A stretch of 64,000 nt of DNA from Antedon mediterranea (lineage: Eukaryota > Echinodermata > Crinoidea > Comatulida > Antedonidae). The stretch spans positions 12,093,001 through 12,157,000 of the forward strand of contig NC_092674.1 of assembly GCF_964355755.1 (NCBI RefSeq), read 5' to 3'. Below, one piece after another: positions 1 to 11,634 of the stretch; position 1 is the first letter of the stretch, and every line of letters begins with the position of its first letter. Both the position numbers and the translations under genes were made by a program. Below the pieces are notes generated by a model, which saw only the letters and a program-made list of their open reading frames with translations, was not told where the DNA came from and did no database searches.

Positions 1-69
1 ATAAAAACTTTAAAAAAAAAAAAAAGTTCAAGAAAATCACAAAAAGTATAAAAAGTTCAAACAACCATG

Positions 70-2330
70 GATGAGCTCAAGACTCTTAAAGTCTAGCAAA
101 AGAAAACATGTGTTGTACAACAAATTTATAAAACATCCCTCGTCTAAAAATAAGGATATTTATAAACAGTTTAATAAGTCATTTATGCGTACATGCAAAA
201 AGGCAAAGAAATCATATTATGAAAATGTTTTTAACAATACTAAAGGAAATAAAAAAAAAACATGGAATATTATAAATGATATTATAAATCCAGGTGGAGG
301 CAAAAATAATGTTCCATCCACTTTTACATCTGGTGACAAACTCATAGAGGGTTGTGAGCCTATTGCAAACCACATTAACGATTATTTTATTTATGTTGGT
401 CTCAAGGTACGAGACAGTATTGAGCCATCAACGGCACAATACTCTGATTACCTGCTAAACAGGCAAAGTAACTCTATGTTTTTCTACCATGTAAATGAGG
501 AGGAAGTGTTAAAAGTGATTCAATCACTTGATGCAAACAAAACACCTGGGTTTTGATGATATTTCACCAAAGGTAGTCAAGGCAGTTGGTGATGCTATTG
601 TAAAGCCCTTGACTTATATATTTAACGTATCTCTTCACTCCGGCTCAATACCGGAACAGATAAAAATTGCAAAAGTAATTCCCATATACAAAAAAGGGGA
701 CCGTCATTTAGCCTCAAATTATCGCCCGATATCACTACTACCAATTTTCTCTAAAATCTTTGAAAAGATAGTCCATTCCAGATTGTATAATTACTTTAAA
801 ACTTACAATATACTAAATGATTGGCAATACGGCTTCCGAAACAATCATTCAAACTCCCACGCTATAATTGATCTGATCCACAAAATACTAAAGGCATTTG
901 AAAACAAAGAGTTCGTAATTGCCACATTTATGGATTTGTCAAAGGCATTTGATATTATTGACCACAGTATATTACTGAACAAGCTATTCCACTATGGTAT
1001 AAGAGGTGTTACACTAAAATGGTTCAGTAACTACTTAAAATCACGAAAGCAATATGTTTTTATAAATGGTACTTCGTCTAATATTAAGGAGACTAGTATT
1101 GGTGTTCCACAAGGGTCCGTTTTGGGACCTTTGTTGTTTCTTGTATATGTAAACGATATATGTAACTCAAGTACACAAATTGAATTAATTAGCTTTGCCG
1201 ATGATACAACAGGATTCAAGTGTGGAAATAACCTGAACGCATTGGCAAACACTATGAATGTGGAACTAGATAGAATTAATATGTGGTTCAAAGCTAATAA
1301 ACTTTTATTAAACACCAGCAAAACAAATTACGTAATCTTTAAAACTGCCCAAAGGCGTATTATTACAACCAACATTGAATTGAAAATGAATAACATTACT
1401 TTAGAACAACAACAAAATGTAACATTTCTTGGGGTTGTAATAAATGAGAACCTTTGCTGGAAAAATCATATAAGGCTTATTAGCAAAAAAACCGCTAGGT
1501 CTATTGGAATATTGATAAAAACTAGACATTTTTTTCCTAATTATATTTTAAAAAATTTGTATAATACATTAATTCTACCGCACCTTCAGTATGGAAACAT
1601 TATTTGGGGCAGTACATGATAGTACACTAGAATCCCTTCTTAAACTCCAGAAAAAGGCTGCTAGAATTATTTTATTTAAAATCCAAATGATATTCAAAAG
1701 AAACGAAAATACTACCCATAATCTTCGAAATATTTGTAGCGTAAAACCATACTCTAGGTCAACATTTTATCAGTATACACGGACCGAAACTATGGAACGA
1801 GCTCTGTAGAAATCACTTAGATATTGTTAAAAAAAATTATAAAATACTACAAAAATATGTAAAAAGAGACATTCTATCGAATTACAGAACTTAAAATGCT
1901 TCACTCATAAAATATATATGCATATATTATGCGTTGTGTTGGTGTGTGCGAGTATACACACATAGCCTGTTTTATATTATATGTATTCATACTTTTGCTA
2001 TAATATATAAAGAAAGAATCCACATGTACTGGAAGTAATAAACTGAATATCTTCTTTTTTAAGAAAAAATGTATAAATAATGATATTATAAAAACACAAA
2101 TGCTTTTTGATGATGAACAACTCTAAAATGTATATAGGAAATGTTTTTTTTTTAAATTTTGTATCTATTATGATGTGTTTATTGTTTTATGTTTTTTATG
2201 TAAAAGGGTCCTGCGAAAACAGAAGTGTAAACTTCTCTATGCAGGATCCTTGCCATCATTTATGCTATGAAACTGTATTTATAAACGATGAGTAAATAAA
2301 TGTGAATTGAATTGAATTGAATTGAATAAA
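70..2330 (+). mobile_element. 5'-truncated non-LTR retrotransposon (LINE) with reverse transcriptase, broken
   Basis: This is a LINE lacking its endonuclease. The frame from 71 to about 545 encodes the linker between endonuclease and RT (AKKSYYENVF, KTWNIIND). The frame from about 546 to 1619 encodes the RT: NYRPISLLPIFSKIFEK, DLSKAFDIIDH, GVPQGSVLGPLLF, and catalytic FADDT near 1195-1209. The two frames are offset by one base in the GGGTTTT run at 548-554. A second shift near 1613-1618 moves the C-terminal part into another frame that runs to 1809. The 3' end at 2205-2250 can fold into a hairpin (GGGTCCTGC against GCAGGATCC), followed by a (GAATT)n tail at about 2303-2328. Hairpin plus short-repeat tail is typical of CR1/Jockey-like LINEs rather than L1. 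It is a dead copy. Clade is my inference from motifs. Confidence 0.85.
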
Positions 2331-3817
2331 TTTAACTAGAACTAATAAATGAATCAATAAACATATATTTATATTGAATAATTATCTTAGAAATGTAGGT
2401 CTATTTGATTATTCATAATAGTATTTGATGATGTATGTCATTTTTTGGTTTATTATTAACCAAAACAGGTTCCAGCTCATTTGGCCTGGGGGAAAGCATT
2501 CAGACAACTCATCAAAAATAGACATTCAAAACTGTTCCACATGCATGTAGGAGATAAATAAATTACTAAATTAACCACATACCAACTACCATACAACTAT
2601 GTTCAGGTCAGGTAAACTCAACTAAGCTATATTTAGTTGTTGCCATAAGAGGCCTGTGCTAGTTGTCCTATGTAGGTAGGGAGTTAGGGTTAGTTTACAT
2701 GGAAGTTTTACTAGAATATCTGCATTTATTCAGTTACAGCTAAAGGTACAGAAAAATGTCTTTACTTACCTTCACACTTTACAAAAGGTAGTTTTAGTAA
2801 GCTCACAATTAACAAAAAAAACATAATGGCGAACATGTTGACTTCTCGTTGATAAAGCGGCTTGTAAATATTATTTGCACATAACTTCCGTGTATACGCT
2901 GCGTTTGTTTTTAACAATCAGTGTTACTACTATTTGCCAAAACTACAATAACAATGGTTATCGAAAACGTCAATAATGCTTTGTGTAAACTTGAGTGTGA
3001 GTGTATAAGAACATAACATTCCTAACTATAGTACTAATCTTACGCTTTCAAAGCTTTTCTCAGGCTTTAGTCTAAAATATCACGCATTTTGATGGACCCA
3101 CACTTTCATTTACTATTCATCCATTATTAATATCTAGTACAACATTTTGAAAACAATGGCATCCAGCAGCATTTCAAGTCCCTACAACCAACACCGCCAA
3201 TCCTGGTAGGTATTAATTACGGAGTTATATGATATGTAGGTTAAAGGTCAAATATGCCAAAAATCATACTTCCAGCCATTTTTTGACAAACTTTTCCATT
3301 AGAACGAATATAAATATGCATCTCCCAAATAATTTGAAACTAAAATTATTTTATCTAATCTAAGCGTTGCAAAGATATGACCATTTTTTTTTCAATGGGT
3401 CAAAACATTCAAATTGAGGTCAGAGGTCAAAGATGAATTTTAGAAATTTGACAACATGGGTTTTTATAACCAGCATGATTTAATAGACACGTTTCGCGCT
3501 CGCGAGGTCACCGTCAGTTTGACCTTTTAGTGGGTATACAATGGTAAAAAAACACAGCGAGAGGTATGTTAAAGCATGGGAGAACTGAGAGATGATCATC
3601 TTAAAAAGCAATCGTCAAAACTAGCCTTTTGATGGAATGGCATGGTAAGGATGTTATTTATTTTCTAAACTTATGTTTTATATTCACTGTAGAATTATTT
3701 GGTTCGGAATCATCGACTTTATTTAAGTATTGTCATTTTTGGTTTGACACATATATATTACGGTGCATTTGATACATGTTAACTGTTGATTTTATTTACA
3801 AATGTTGCGTAAATATA
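2331..3817. other. Intergenic stretch with one fragment of a dispersed TA-element repeat
   Basis: No gene is visible. Positions about 3230-3470 carry a fragment of the repeat family also seen at 11.8-12.2, 46.5-47.0, 48.7-49.1 and 56.3-56.6 kb. Its hallmarks are phrases such as TTTTTGACAAA, a run of the form attagaacgaatataaat, and GAGGTCAGAGGTCAAAG. Positions 3482-3538 resemble, in inverted orientation, about 50 bases at 10890-10938 (AATAGACACGTTTC...CTCGCG...TAGTGGGTATA). Nothing else was recognised. Confidence 0.5.
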
Positions 3818-3977
3818 TTTTTTTTTTTTTTTTTTATTTCATCATATAATACATTACAAAGGAAAAACATAATCAAATAAAAAATTAAAATAAAAAGCAA
3901 CTAACAAAAACAACAAAGATATCCATCAAACAAATTAAATAAAGGTTCATAAAAATTATTCTACTCTATAAACCATT

Positions 3978-6900
3978 TTATATTTTATTTATAAATTCTT
4001 CTAATTTTATCCATTTTCTATTAAAAATACTGTACTCAAAATTCTGATGATAAATAAATTGTTCTGTTTCATAAAACCTTTTTAACTCGTTCATAACCAT
4101 TTTGATAGTTGGCTTACATTTAACTAGTTTACATTTATAAATAAATGATTTTACAATTAGAATAATTGCATTAATGGCTTTTAAATTAAAAAACTGATGC
4201 GCCTCTTGGTATCCGAAAATTATGCTCTCTTTACTAAAAATAAATTGCACTCCAGTTTTTTCTGAAATTTTTTCCTGGAGGAGGTTCCATATCCTTTTTA
4301 CTATTGGACAATTACAGAACAAATGCTGAATGGTTTCAATTTTACCATCTCCAAATGAGCACATTGAAGTTTCTTTTATATTCATTTTAAATAATTGTTC
4401 ATTTGTTGCAATTATTCTATTTACAATTTTATATTGAAAATATATTAAAGCAATATTCATTGTACACGTATGTGGAGCTAGGTAGATTGTTTTCCATTGT
4501 TCGTTATTGAATACAAATTTATTTTCTGCCCATTTCTTTTGTGCTTTCCATGCTTTAAACATTGAGTTATTTAAAACATCATAAAAAATACGACATCCCT
4601 TTCTTTGTTGAAAGAGTACTTTTATGTGAAATGGAATATCTGGCAAAACTGTTTTTTTAATTTCACATATCATTAAATTGTTAAATTTTTCCCTAAGAAG
4701 CCTTTTTAATCCTATTAATTTTATATAATTTATCTTAATACCATAGGTATCTTCGACTTCTTTTTTATTCATAAATTGCCCATACAAAATACCTGCTTTT
4801 TCCCAATTTCCATATCTTATACATTCGTTGCCTATTCTTATTACTTCATTATTCCAAATTTGCATTCGTAATAGCTCGTCAACAGACTTTGGATAATGAA
4901 TAGAAATAAAATTACTCCATGCATCTATTACCTCTTTCCAGAAGAGAATTTTAACATTATCTCTAATGCTGGACAGACGTTTACAATTCGTTTCAAGTTG
5001 CATAGAGTTAGACAAATTTGTTATGTACTTAAATAGCTTAAATATTGGGTTGTCTTCGGATTTATTGTTGAAAATTCTACGCAACCAAGTTATTTTTAAT
5101 GACATAAAAAAAAAGTTCAAATCTACCATTCTTAATCCACCATGTAAGTAATCACTTTTCATCTGATGCCGGTTTATTTTATCAGGTTTGTTTTGCCCAA
5201 TAAAACGAAAAAATAAATTATTAAGACGTACTACGTATTCATTTGATGGGTTCGGTAAGGACTTGATCATATGAATGAGTTTTGGTAACAAGAGTGATTT
5301 AATAATAGTTATTTTACCAATTACTGTCAAGTTTCTTTTAGACCATTGGTTTATCATACGCTCTATCGTTAAAAACACTCTTTCATAGTTTACATTAATC
5401 ATTTGAACTGCATCTAATGAAAAGTCAATACCTAAAATTGAAAATATGGCATTGCCTATCCAGTTTATCTTTTTTCTTGTTTTTAACCTTACATTGCTAC
5501 CTCTCTTACTACCTATCCATACAACTTTTGTTTTTTCTTCATTTATTCTTAAACCGGAAATACTCTCGTATGTATCCAGTGTATCGAGTGTTGCATGCAG
5601 TGATGCTTCAGACCCATCAAGTATAATGGTAGTGTCGTCTGCATATTGAGATATTGTATATTCCTCATCTCTAATTTTAACTCCCTTAATTAGTTTGTTT
5701 TGCTTTATTAAATTATTCAATATTTCTGCACAAATTATAAAAATATATGGAGAAAGAGGGTCTCCTTGTCTACAGCCTCTTTCAATTTTAAAACGATTTG
5801 ACATAGCACCGTTAACATTAACTGAGGAATACATTTCCGAATAAAAAATTGTAATCCACCTTCTAATAGACTCGCCAAAGTTAAACATTTCCATGGCTCT
5901 ATCAATGAATATATGTGAAACAGAGTCGAAGGCTTTTTCGAAGTCAATTAGTAATAGCATACCGGGAATCTTTAACTGTTCACTAAGACATATAATGTCA
6001 TTCATTAGTCTAATATTTTCGCCAATAAATCTATCTGGCATAAAACCGTTTTGCTCTCTACTTATAATATGACTTAATACATTCTTTATTCGATTAGCTA
6101 TACACCCAGACGCTAACTTATAGGTGATGCTTAATAGTGATATAGGTCGCCAATTTTTTAGAAGGTCCCTTGGTTTATTCGGTTTAGGTATAAGCGTTAT
6201 GATTCCAATTTGTTGAGATTGAGATAGTTTTCCGTTCTTATACACCCAATCGAGCATTCTAACTAAATAACCACTAATATTAATCCAGAAAAATTTAAAG
6301 AATTCGGCGGAGAAACCATCTTGTCCGGGACTTTTATTGTTTTTCATATTTTTAAGAACTTGTAATATTTCATCAATTGTTAATGGCCCTTCAATTTCCT
6401 CCTTTTGTTTTTGTGATAATTTTGTCATACTATTTTTTTCAAATATTGTTTTCATAGTTACAAGATCAATTTTAACGTCTTTGTTTTTGTACAATTTGTT
6501 ATAATAACTTTCTACATTCTTTATAATTTGTTTATTATCAGTTATATCCTGACCCATTTCCCTCCTAATTTTATTCAAACTTTTATTTACAATCTTTTTT
6601 TTCTCCAAATTAAGGAAGAAAGAAGATGGTTTTTCCCCTTGTTCCACCAACTGAGCTCGCGATCTCAGCATGATCCCTTCAATTTTAACCATACGTAATT
6701 GTTGTAATTCAATCTTTATGGAATTTAGCTCTTCAATATTGTTGTCCATTTCTGGACCAATTTGAAGTTCATCCATCTTTCTTTCAATTACATTAATTTT
6801 ATCTTCTAATTCTTTTTCTCGCTTTTCATTTTCTTTTTTTAACCTTGAGGAGAACGAAATTGTTTTGCCTCTTATTCCTAAGAGCAACATTTCAAAAAAT

Positions 6901-7798
6901 AATGCATCATTAATAGAAAGGGACAAATCTGAGACTGGGATATCCTTAATTGTGTCTCTTTTGTATGGCGACGCAGCATATAGTTCTGTAATTGTATGGA
7001 TTTCTTTTTTAACTATTTTAACATATTCCTCATTTCTTAACAAGCTATTATTGAACTTCCAATAGGTGATTCTATCTTTTTTCGTTTGTGTTAATACCTT
7101 TAAGCTAACCAAAGAGTGATCTGTACGATATCCTGGGTCTATTTTACATGTGTCTATTATTGAGAGTAATTCCTCTGATATCAAAAAGAAGTCGAGCCGT
7201 GCTTGTTTTAGTGGTTTGTGTTGTCGCCATGTAAACCTTTTTATGTCAGGGTGTATTGTTCTCCATGCGTCTATTAAATCATTTTCTGACATAAGTTTAA
7301 GTACCATTTTTCTTGCTTTTGGGTTATTTGTATTAACATAGTTCTTGTTATCTATATCAGGATTTAATGTTAAGTTCCAATCGCCACACAAAATGTTATG
7401 AGCGTTTTCAAACGTATTCATGACTTGAATAATTTCCGTATAAAAATCTGGGCTGTCCGTGTTAGGACCATATATATTAATCAGTGTTGATCGTTTAGAA
7501 TCAAATGTAAAATCTAACGCCAAGTAATTTCACTCTTTGTATTATACACTATACTATCAAATAAATCATTAAAAAGAATTGCTACTCCCCTTGAATTGGA
7601 AGTACCATTACAAAAATAACATTTATCTCCCCAAATTGATTTAACATGTGCTTCTACTTGTTTTGTAAAATAAACATCCTGTAAACACAAAATATCTGGT
7701 TTTTTAGCTTTCAAGTAGTTAAGTACATCTACCCGTTTCTTTTTATTACCAAGGCCTCGGCAATTCATAGACATAATATTAATATCCCTTAGCATCAT
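3978..7798 (-). pseudogene. LINE ORF2: AP endonuclease plus reverse transcriptase, one frameshift
   Basis: The first part (7798-7514) encodes the start of an AP-type endonuclease (NIMSMNCRGLGNKKKR, then LCLQDVYFT). The 1181-codon frame 7523-3978 continues with endonuclease motifs GDWNLTL, RLDFFLISEE and TDHSLVSLKV. A coiled-coil-like charged linker follows, then RT motifs: SPGQDGFSAEF, LIPKPNKPRD, NWRPISLL, LIDFEKAFDSVSH, GCRQGDPLSPYIF and catalytic YADDT. A Cys-rich C-terminal segment (CSFGDGKIETIQHLFCNCP) resembles the L1-type zinc knuckle. The two frames overlap at 7514-7523, so a single indel separates them; the rest is open. That near-intactness suggests a fairly young insertion. The enzyme would nick DNA and copy its own RNA at the target. 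Confidence 0.9.
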
Positions 7799-8640
7799 TA
7801 GTTATTAATTAGTTTTACAGTACTGCGACGATAAACACATCGCTCTATCAATTGCAACACAGGATCTCGGTAAGTTCTTTTGGTACCAACCAGCCAATCA
7901 AAAGCCGGCTTTACGCACTGTATAAACACACATACCAAGTGTAGGAGGTATCGCTCTATCAATTGCGACAAATGAATGCTGTAAGTTCTTTTGTTACCCA
8001 ACATCCAATTAAAAACCAGCATTACGTAGATTATAAAATAGACCAACCAATAGGTGTAGGCCGTATCCCTCTATCAAATCTTTTGTTATCCGATAGCCAA
8101 TGAAAAACCAGGATCACGTTCGTAACTAAAGATGCCAAGGTAATTATATGTAAATGAGAGTGCCTGCTGTGCCGTTGTTTTCTGTTGATCACTAACTTTC
8201 TGTACAACAACACATTACATTTGTTGCATATTCTGAATAGAGTAATGACATACACATAGTTCAAATTGACAATGTAGATAAACAATAGAGACCTCATTAT
8301 TAACTGCAGGTGTATGGTGAATTCCACCAATATAGGTACAATAACACTTTTAAGCGTGTTATACATTACGTTTGTAACTATAGTTAGCATTGTATTGAGA
8401 GTAAACGCTGAACATTTCTTTTCAACAGTTTGCATACCTTCCGTACAACAACAATTTACGTTTTTGCATATGATGGATACATAAAGTTTAAAATCACAAT
8501 AAAGAAACGTCAAAACACGAACAACACAAAACACAACAGGCGTAATGGTTGATTTTTTTTTACCAATAACAGTTGTAGGCCTACTAATAACACGTATATA
8601 CTACACTCACAGTACGCCCTGAACTGTTATTAGTTAAACT
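7799..8640. repeat. Inter-ORF stretch with three diverged ~113-bp tandem units
   Basis: Three tandem copies start at 7841, 7952 and 8067, each opening with CTCTATCAA and containing (GTAAG)TTCTTTTG.TACC, a CCAAT-type box followed by AAAA(G/C)C, and GTGTAGG. The third copy fades near 8130. The spacing is 111 then 115 bases. The remainder to 8640 holds no recognised feature. A long open frame on the minus strand here simply reads through these repeats (VFNWMLGNKR, AFDWLVGTKR, VFHWLSDNKR) and is not convincing as protein. Confidence 0.6.
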
Positions 8641-8670
8641 GGTTAGCTCCGAGTACATGGAAGCCCTGGA

Positions 8671-9503
8671 ATGGAAGCCCTGGCTCTAAGCCATATAAAT
8701 TATGCTATATCATCCTGGTACTGGGGTACAACCGCGGATTCCCGTACTAAACTTCAAAGAACACAAAATAAAGTAATTAGATTCATCTTAGGGAAACATA
8801 GTAGATACCATATCACCAAAGACGATTATACTTTTCTTGGTTTATTAGATGTTAAAACCAGGGCCGAACAAATGACACTACAACACGTACAGACAATATA
8901 TACAAAAAGTTGTCCAGACTTTATGTTAAATAATTTTAATAGGATAAATCATAACCATGGTACTAGAGGTAAAGATTGTAATTTTATTGTTCCAATGAAT
9001 AACTATACTGTTAGTAAGACCTTTTTTTTTAATGCAATCACACTGTGGAACAAATTACCAATAGAAATAAAAAATATTTTTACACACAATAGTTTTAAAA
9101 GGACTCTTAAGAAATTTTTATTAACAAATATGCAAATTATATAGACCTAAAATTATGATTGACTTTTCTTGTAAATAATAGTAGATATTTTTGTAATAAT
9201 AATGATTATCAGAATTCAGCATAAATCTAACATGTAATTAAATTAATTTGTAATACTGTATAAAATAATAATAGATCCATATTTTTGTATAATTATTGTA
9301 ATATTATTTTATTATGTTGGGGACCCCTTTGGAAACAAGCCTCTGGGCTTAAAGGGCCATCCCCTGCTTTCCATGCTTATTTTCTTGTCTAGTCTTGTAT
9401 TTTTATATTTAATTGTTTCTCTTTTTATTTCATTTACATTATACTGTTTTATTTATTTGTACTGTATTTGGAAAGCAATAAATATTACTTACTTACTTAC
9501 TTA
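8671..9503 (+). mobile_element. 3' end of a LINE (C-terminal ORF remnant plus ACTT tail)
   Basis: Codons 8671-9144 encode the C-terminal tail found after the RT of CR1/Jockey-like LINEs: INYAISSWYWGT, LQRTQNKVIRFILG, a DDYTFLGLLDVKTRAEQM segment, then FFNAITLWNKLPIEIKN. The 3' UTR contains a nested hairpin at about 9320-9365 (GGGGACCC...AAGCCTCTGGGCTT...ATCCCC), and the element ends in (ACTT)n at about 9485-9503. It lies between ORF2 and ORF1 of the minus-strand L1-type element, in the opposite orientation. A 14-bp tandem duplication (ATGGAAGCCCTGGA) sits at its 5' edge (8657-8684). Confidence 0.8.
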
Positions 9504-9575
9504 CAATTATTTAAACTTGCTTTCATTTATTTGGTATAAATGATTTGTATTTACCCTCTTGTGTCTTAAATCGTA

Positions 9576-10373
9576 TCATAGGCGGTAGGCTAAACGTACA
9601 TCTTGTCTTTGCCTAATTTTTTCTAAATGGTTCCGTTTCAGATCCTGTCTTAGCCTCCTAGCATTTTTTGATACATCGTCACTTATATATATATAGTTCT
9701 TACCAAATGGATTGTTCTTTAATGTTTTGCCTGCGTTTCCGAGTATAAACTTGCGATCCATGTAACGTAATAGTTTGCAGTGAATCGGCCGTGTTAATTG
9801 CTTGCTCGCATTCTTGCTTTGTGTCGCTCTATATGTTGGTGAACGATGAGCCCTTTCTACTTCGATATCGTCCCCGTCTTCTAGTTTCATATGCTCTACA
9901 AAAATAAATTTAGCTAGCTCCTCGCAAGTCATGCTCTTTTCTTCTTCCAGCCCTTCTGGTACATTGTGTATAACAATATTATTTCTTCTGGATCTATTTT
10001 CAAGATCTTCTATTTTGTTTTGTAAAAAGTTAATATTGCTTACCGCTTCATGTGAGTCTCTATGCTTCTTGGCATTTTCTTCCACTGTTACGTTCATAAA
10101 TTCCACGGATCTCTTTAGTTCTTGTAGGCCTATCGCCTGTTGGTTAGTTTTTGTACTCTTTTCTGTTTTTTCCATCCTTGACTCTATCTTCGATATTCTT
10201 TTTTCCATTGATTCAAATTTATTTAGAATAAGATCTAACTTACTATTTAGGATTGAGTTTGATGGCTGCTCGGCAGTTGAGTTTCCGTCCCCGTCATTTG
10301 AATTTTCTGGGCCTGGCTGTGTTGACCTCAAATGATAGGTAATTTTTTCTTTATCTGCTTTCGATTTTTCCAT
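9576..10373 (-). CDS. LINE ORF1 protein (coiled coil plus RRM-like, L1 ORF1p family)
   Basis: 265 codons from ATG 10373 to stop 9576. The N-terminus is charged and low in complexity. Residues about 45-135 form heptad-rich coiled coil (KLDLILNKFESMEKRISKIE). About 125-150 carry the RRM entry motif of L1 ORF1p, LENRSRRNNIVIHNVPEG. The C-terminal domain has VERAHRSP, RPIHCKLLRYMDR and the basic tail KRNHLEKIRQRQDVRLAYRL. These are the trimerisation, RNA-binding and C-terminal domains of L1-type ORF1p, an RNA chaperone that coats LINE RNA. The frame is intact. It belongs with the ORF2 at 3978-7798 on the same strand, although 1.8 kb of other repeats now separates them. Confidence 0.85.
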   Translation of the reverse strand: MEKSKADKEKITYHLRSTQPGPENSNDGDGNSTAEQPSNSILNSKLDLILNKFESMEKRISKIESRMEKTEKSTKTNQQAIGLQELKRSVEFMNVTVEENAKKHRDSHEAVSNINFLQNKIEDLENRSRRNNIVIHNVPEGLEEEKSMTCEELAKFIFVEHMKLEDGDDIEVERAHRSPTYRATQSKNASKQLTRPIHCKLLRYMDRKFILGNAGKTLKNNPFGKNYIYISDDVSKNARRLRQDLKRNHLEKIRQRQDVRLAYRL

Positions 10374-10649
10374 TTTTAAAGAAGATAGTTTATTTTAAAA
10401 GCTGCTTTCGAGTTAACTCACCGCTTGATTCATTCGTATTTTTTGAAAATATTTGAATTTTTCAACTGGTTCTAGTATACGTACTCGGAGCTATTTCGAA
10501 ACACGTCTTTACACCATGACTGCTGCCCTCTAAATCATGTATTATGTGATGTTCTTCGGCGCTTAAACAGACACCCAAGCCTCCTAGGCCTAGTAGACGA
10601 AGTACCGCATCCGGGCGGGCGGAGAGACACGAGCACATTGTGGACGTAC

Positions 10650-10837
10650 CTTTCCTTGAACAATTTCCAAGATTTTGCGCCACTATCCTTCGGAGCCGAC
10701 GCAAACCACTCAGCAAGTGTTTGAAAATTAAAAACAGGAATATTATTCAGTGATTTTGTGTAGTTAAACTCACGATTTATCCAACATATACAACATTTAT
10801 GATGCACCTTGCAACAAAAGCACTCGGCAGTCGCCAT
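10650..10837 (-). CDS. Candidate first coding exon, Cys/His-rich start, unknown protein
   Basis: On the minus strand an ATG at 10837 opens 62 codons beginning MATAECFCCKVHHKCCICW, followed by NIPVFNFQTLAEWFASAPKD and SWKLFKER. It ends at a good splice donor (AAAG|GTACGT, last exon base 10650). The Cys/His cluster (C-x2-C-x3-H-H-x-C-C-x2-C) looks like a small metal-binding motif. The surrounding DNA is unusually CpG-rich for this window (10580-10660), as expected of a promoter or first exon. No downstream exon was found. The minus-strand LINE lies next, so it may sit in the first intron. It could instead be part of the LINE 5' region or a dead exon. Function unknown. Confidence 0.3.
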
Positions 10838-11634
10838 TTCGCTATGCTTCAACACGCACTAGGCGAGAGGTGTTCGGTTTGTTTACAAATCTATACCCAC
10901 TATTTCTGATTGGTCGCGAGCGAGAAACGTGTCTATTATTCATAAAACACAATGTTTACACATTTCCCATGATCTTCACACGAAAATACATAGGGATCTG
11001 GACTAATTTTGGCATGCGAATTTTGCCCTTATTTAGATATGGCACATATGAAAAATGAAAACGAATTTGTGAATTGTTTTTGAGAAATCTTTTTGTAGAA
11101 ATCTTGCTCTAATGTAAAACAAAAATTTACGTAAATAAATTATTGAATTTAGGAGATACCATTATTTTTCTTAGGGGTTTTTTTCAGGAAGTTCATACAT
11201 GGGAGTTTTTTTTATGCTTTTTAAAAGGCTATAACTCCGATAGTAACGCTTCAAATGCAACCATGGTGCAGGCACGGTTGGTTGAATGGTTGCTTTGCTG
11301 TTTCCATTAACATTATCGTTGGGAATTATGTAATTTCTGTGTAGTGTTTCTAGCATGGTTGAAATTTGAATTTTCTCATGTTATTTGTAATATAGGTGGT
11401 ATAGCTTCTTCAGTCCAAAAATGATTTTTTTTTCGTTAAAACATACTAAAACATATGCCTATATAGATATTAGTATCTAAAATCTACCCTGGTTTGTTTA
11501 TTAGTAATTACCTATTTTCCATAAGTTCAAAATGGCTACCATTTGAACACTTCCTAATTATCTCTTTAACCACTAAGTTTTTTTGTAAAGAATGTTTTAA
11601 ACACATATAAACATTATCCTTAAGATTCAGAATA
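10838..11634. other. Possible promoter-proximal and non-coding stretch
   Basis: Immediately upstream of the candidate exon is a short GC-richer block (10860-10940) with an ATTGG/CCAAT box. It is shared in inverted orientation with 3482-3538. From 11000 to 11634 nothing beyond AT-rich DNA was recognised. Confidence 0.25.

Larger units (their letters stand above)
3818..10373 (-). mobile_element. L1/Tx1-type LINE, two ORFs, poly(A) tail, interrupted between ORFs
   Basis: Reading on the minus strand, ORF1 (10373-9576) is followed by ORF2 (7798-3978), about 140 bases of 3' UTR and an 18-base T run at 3818-3835, which is the poly(A) tail. This order and the poly(A) tail fit the L1/Tx1 group. The inter-ORF distance is 1.78 kb, far longer than usual, because a plus-strand LINE 3' end (8671-9503) and a minisatellite-bearing stretch (7799-8640) lie there. 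I found no clear target-site duplication, and the 5' boundary above 10373 is uncertain. It is also possible that ORF1 and ORF2 come from two related insertions. Confidence 0.75.

Noticed and set aside
8031-8534. 167-codon minus-strand frame between LINE ORFs
   Set aside because: It reads through diverged tandem repeats and AT-rich DNA, with no domain and no homology to ORF1 or ORF2.
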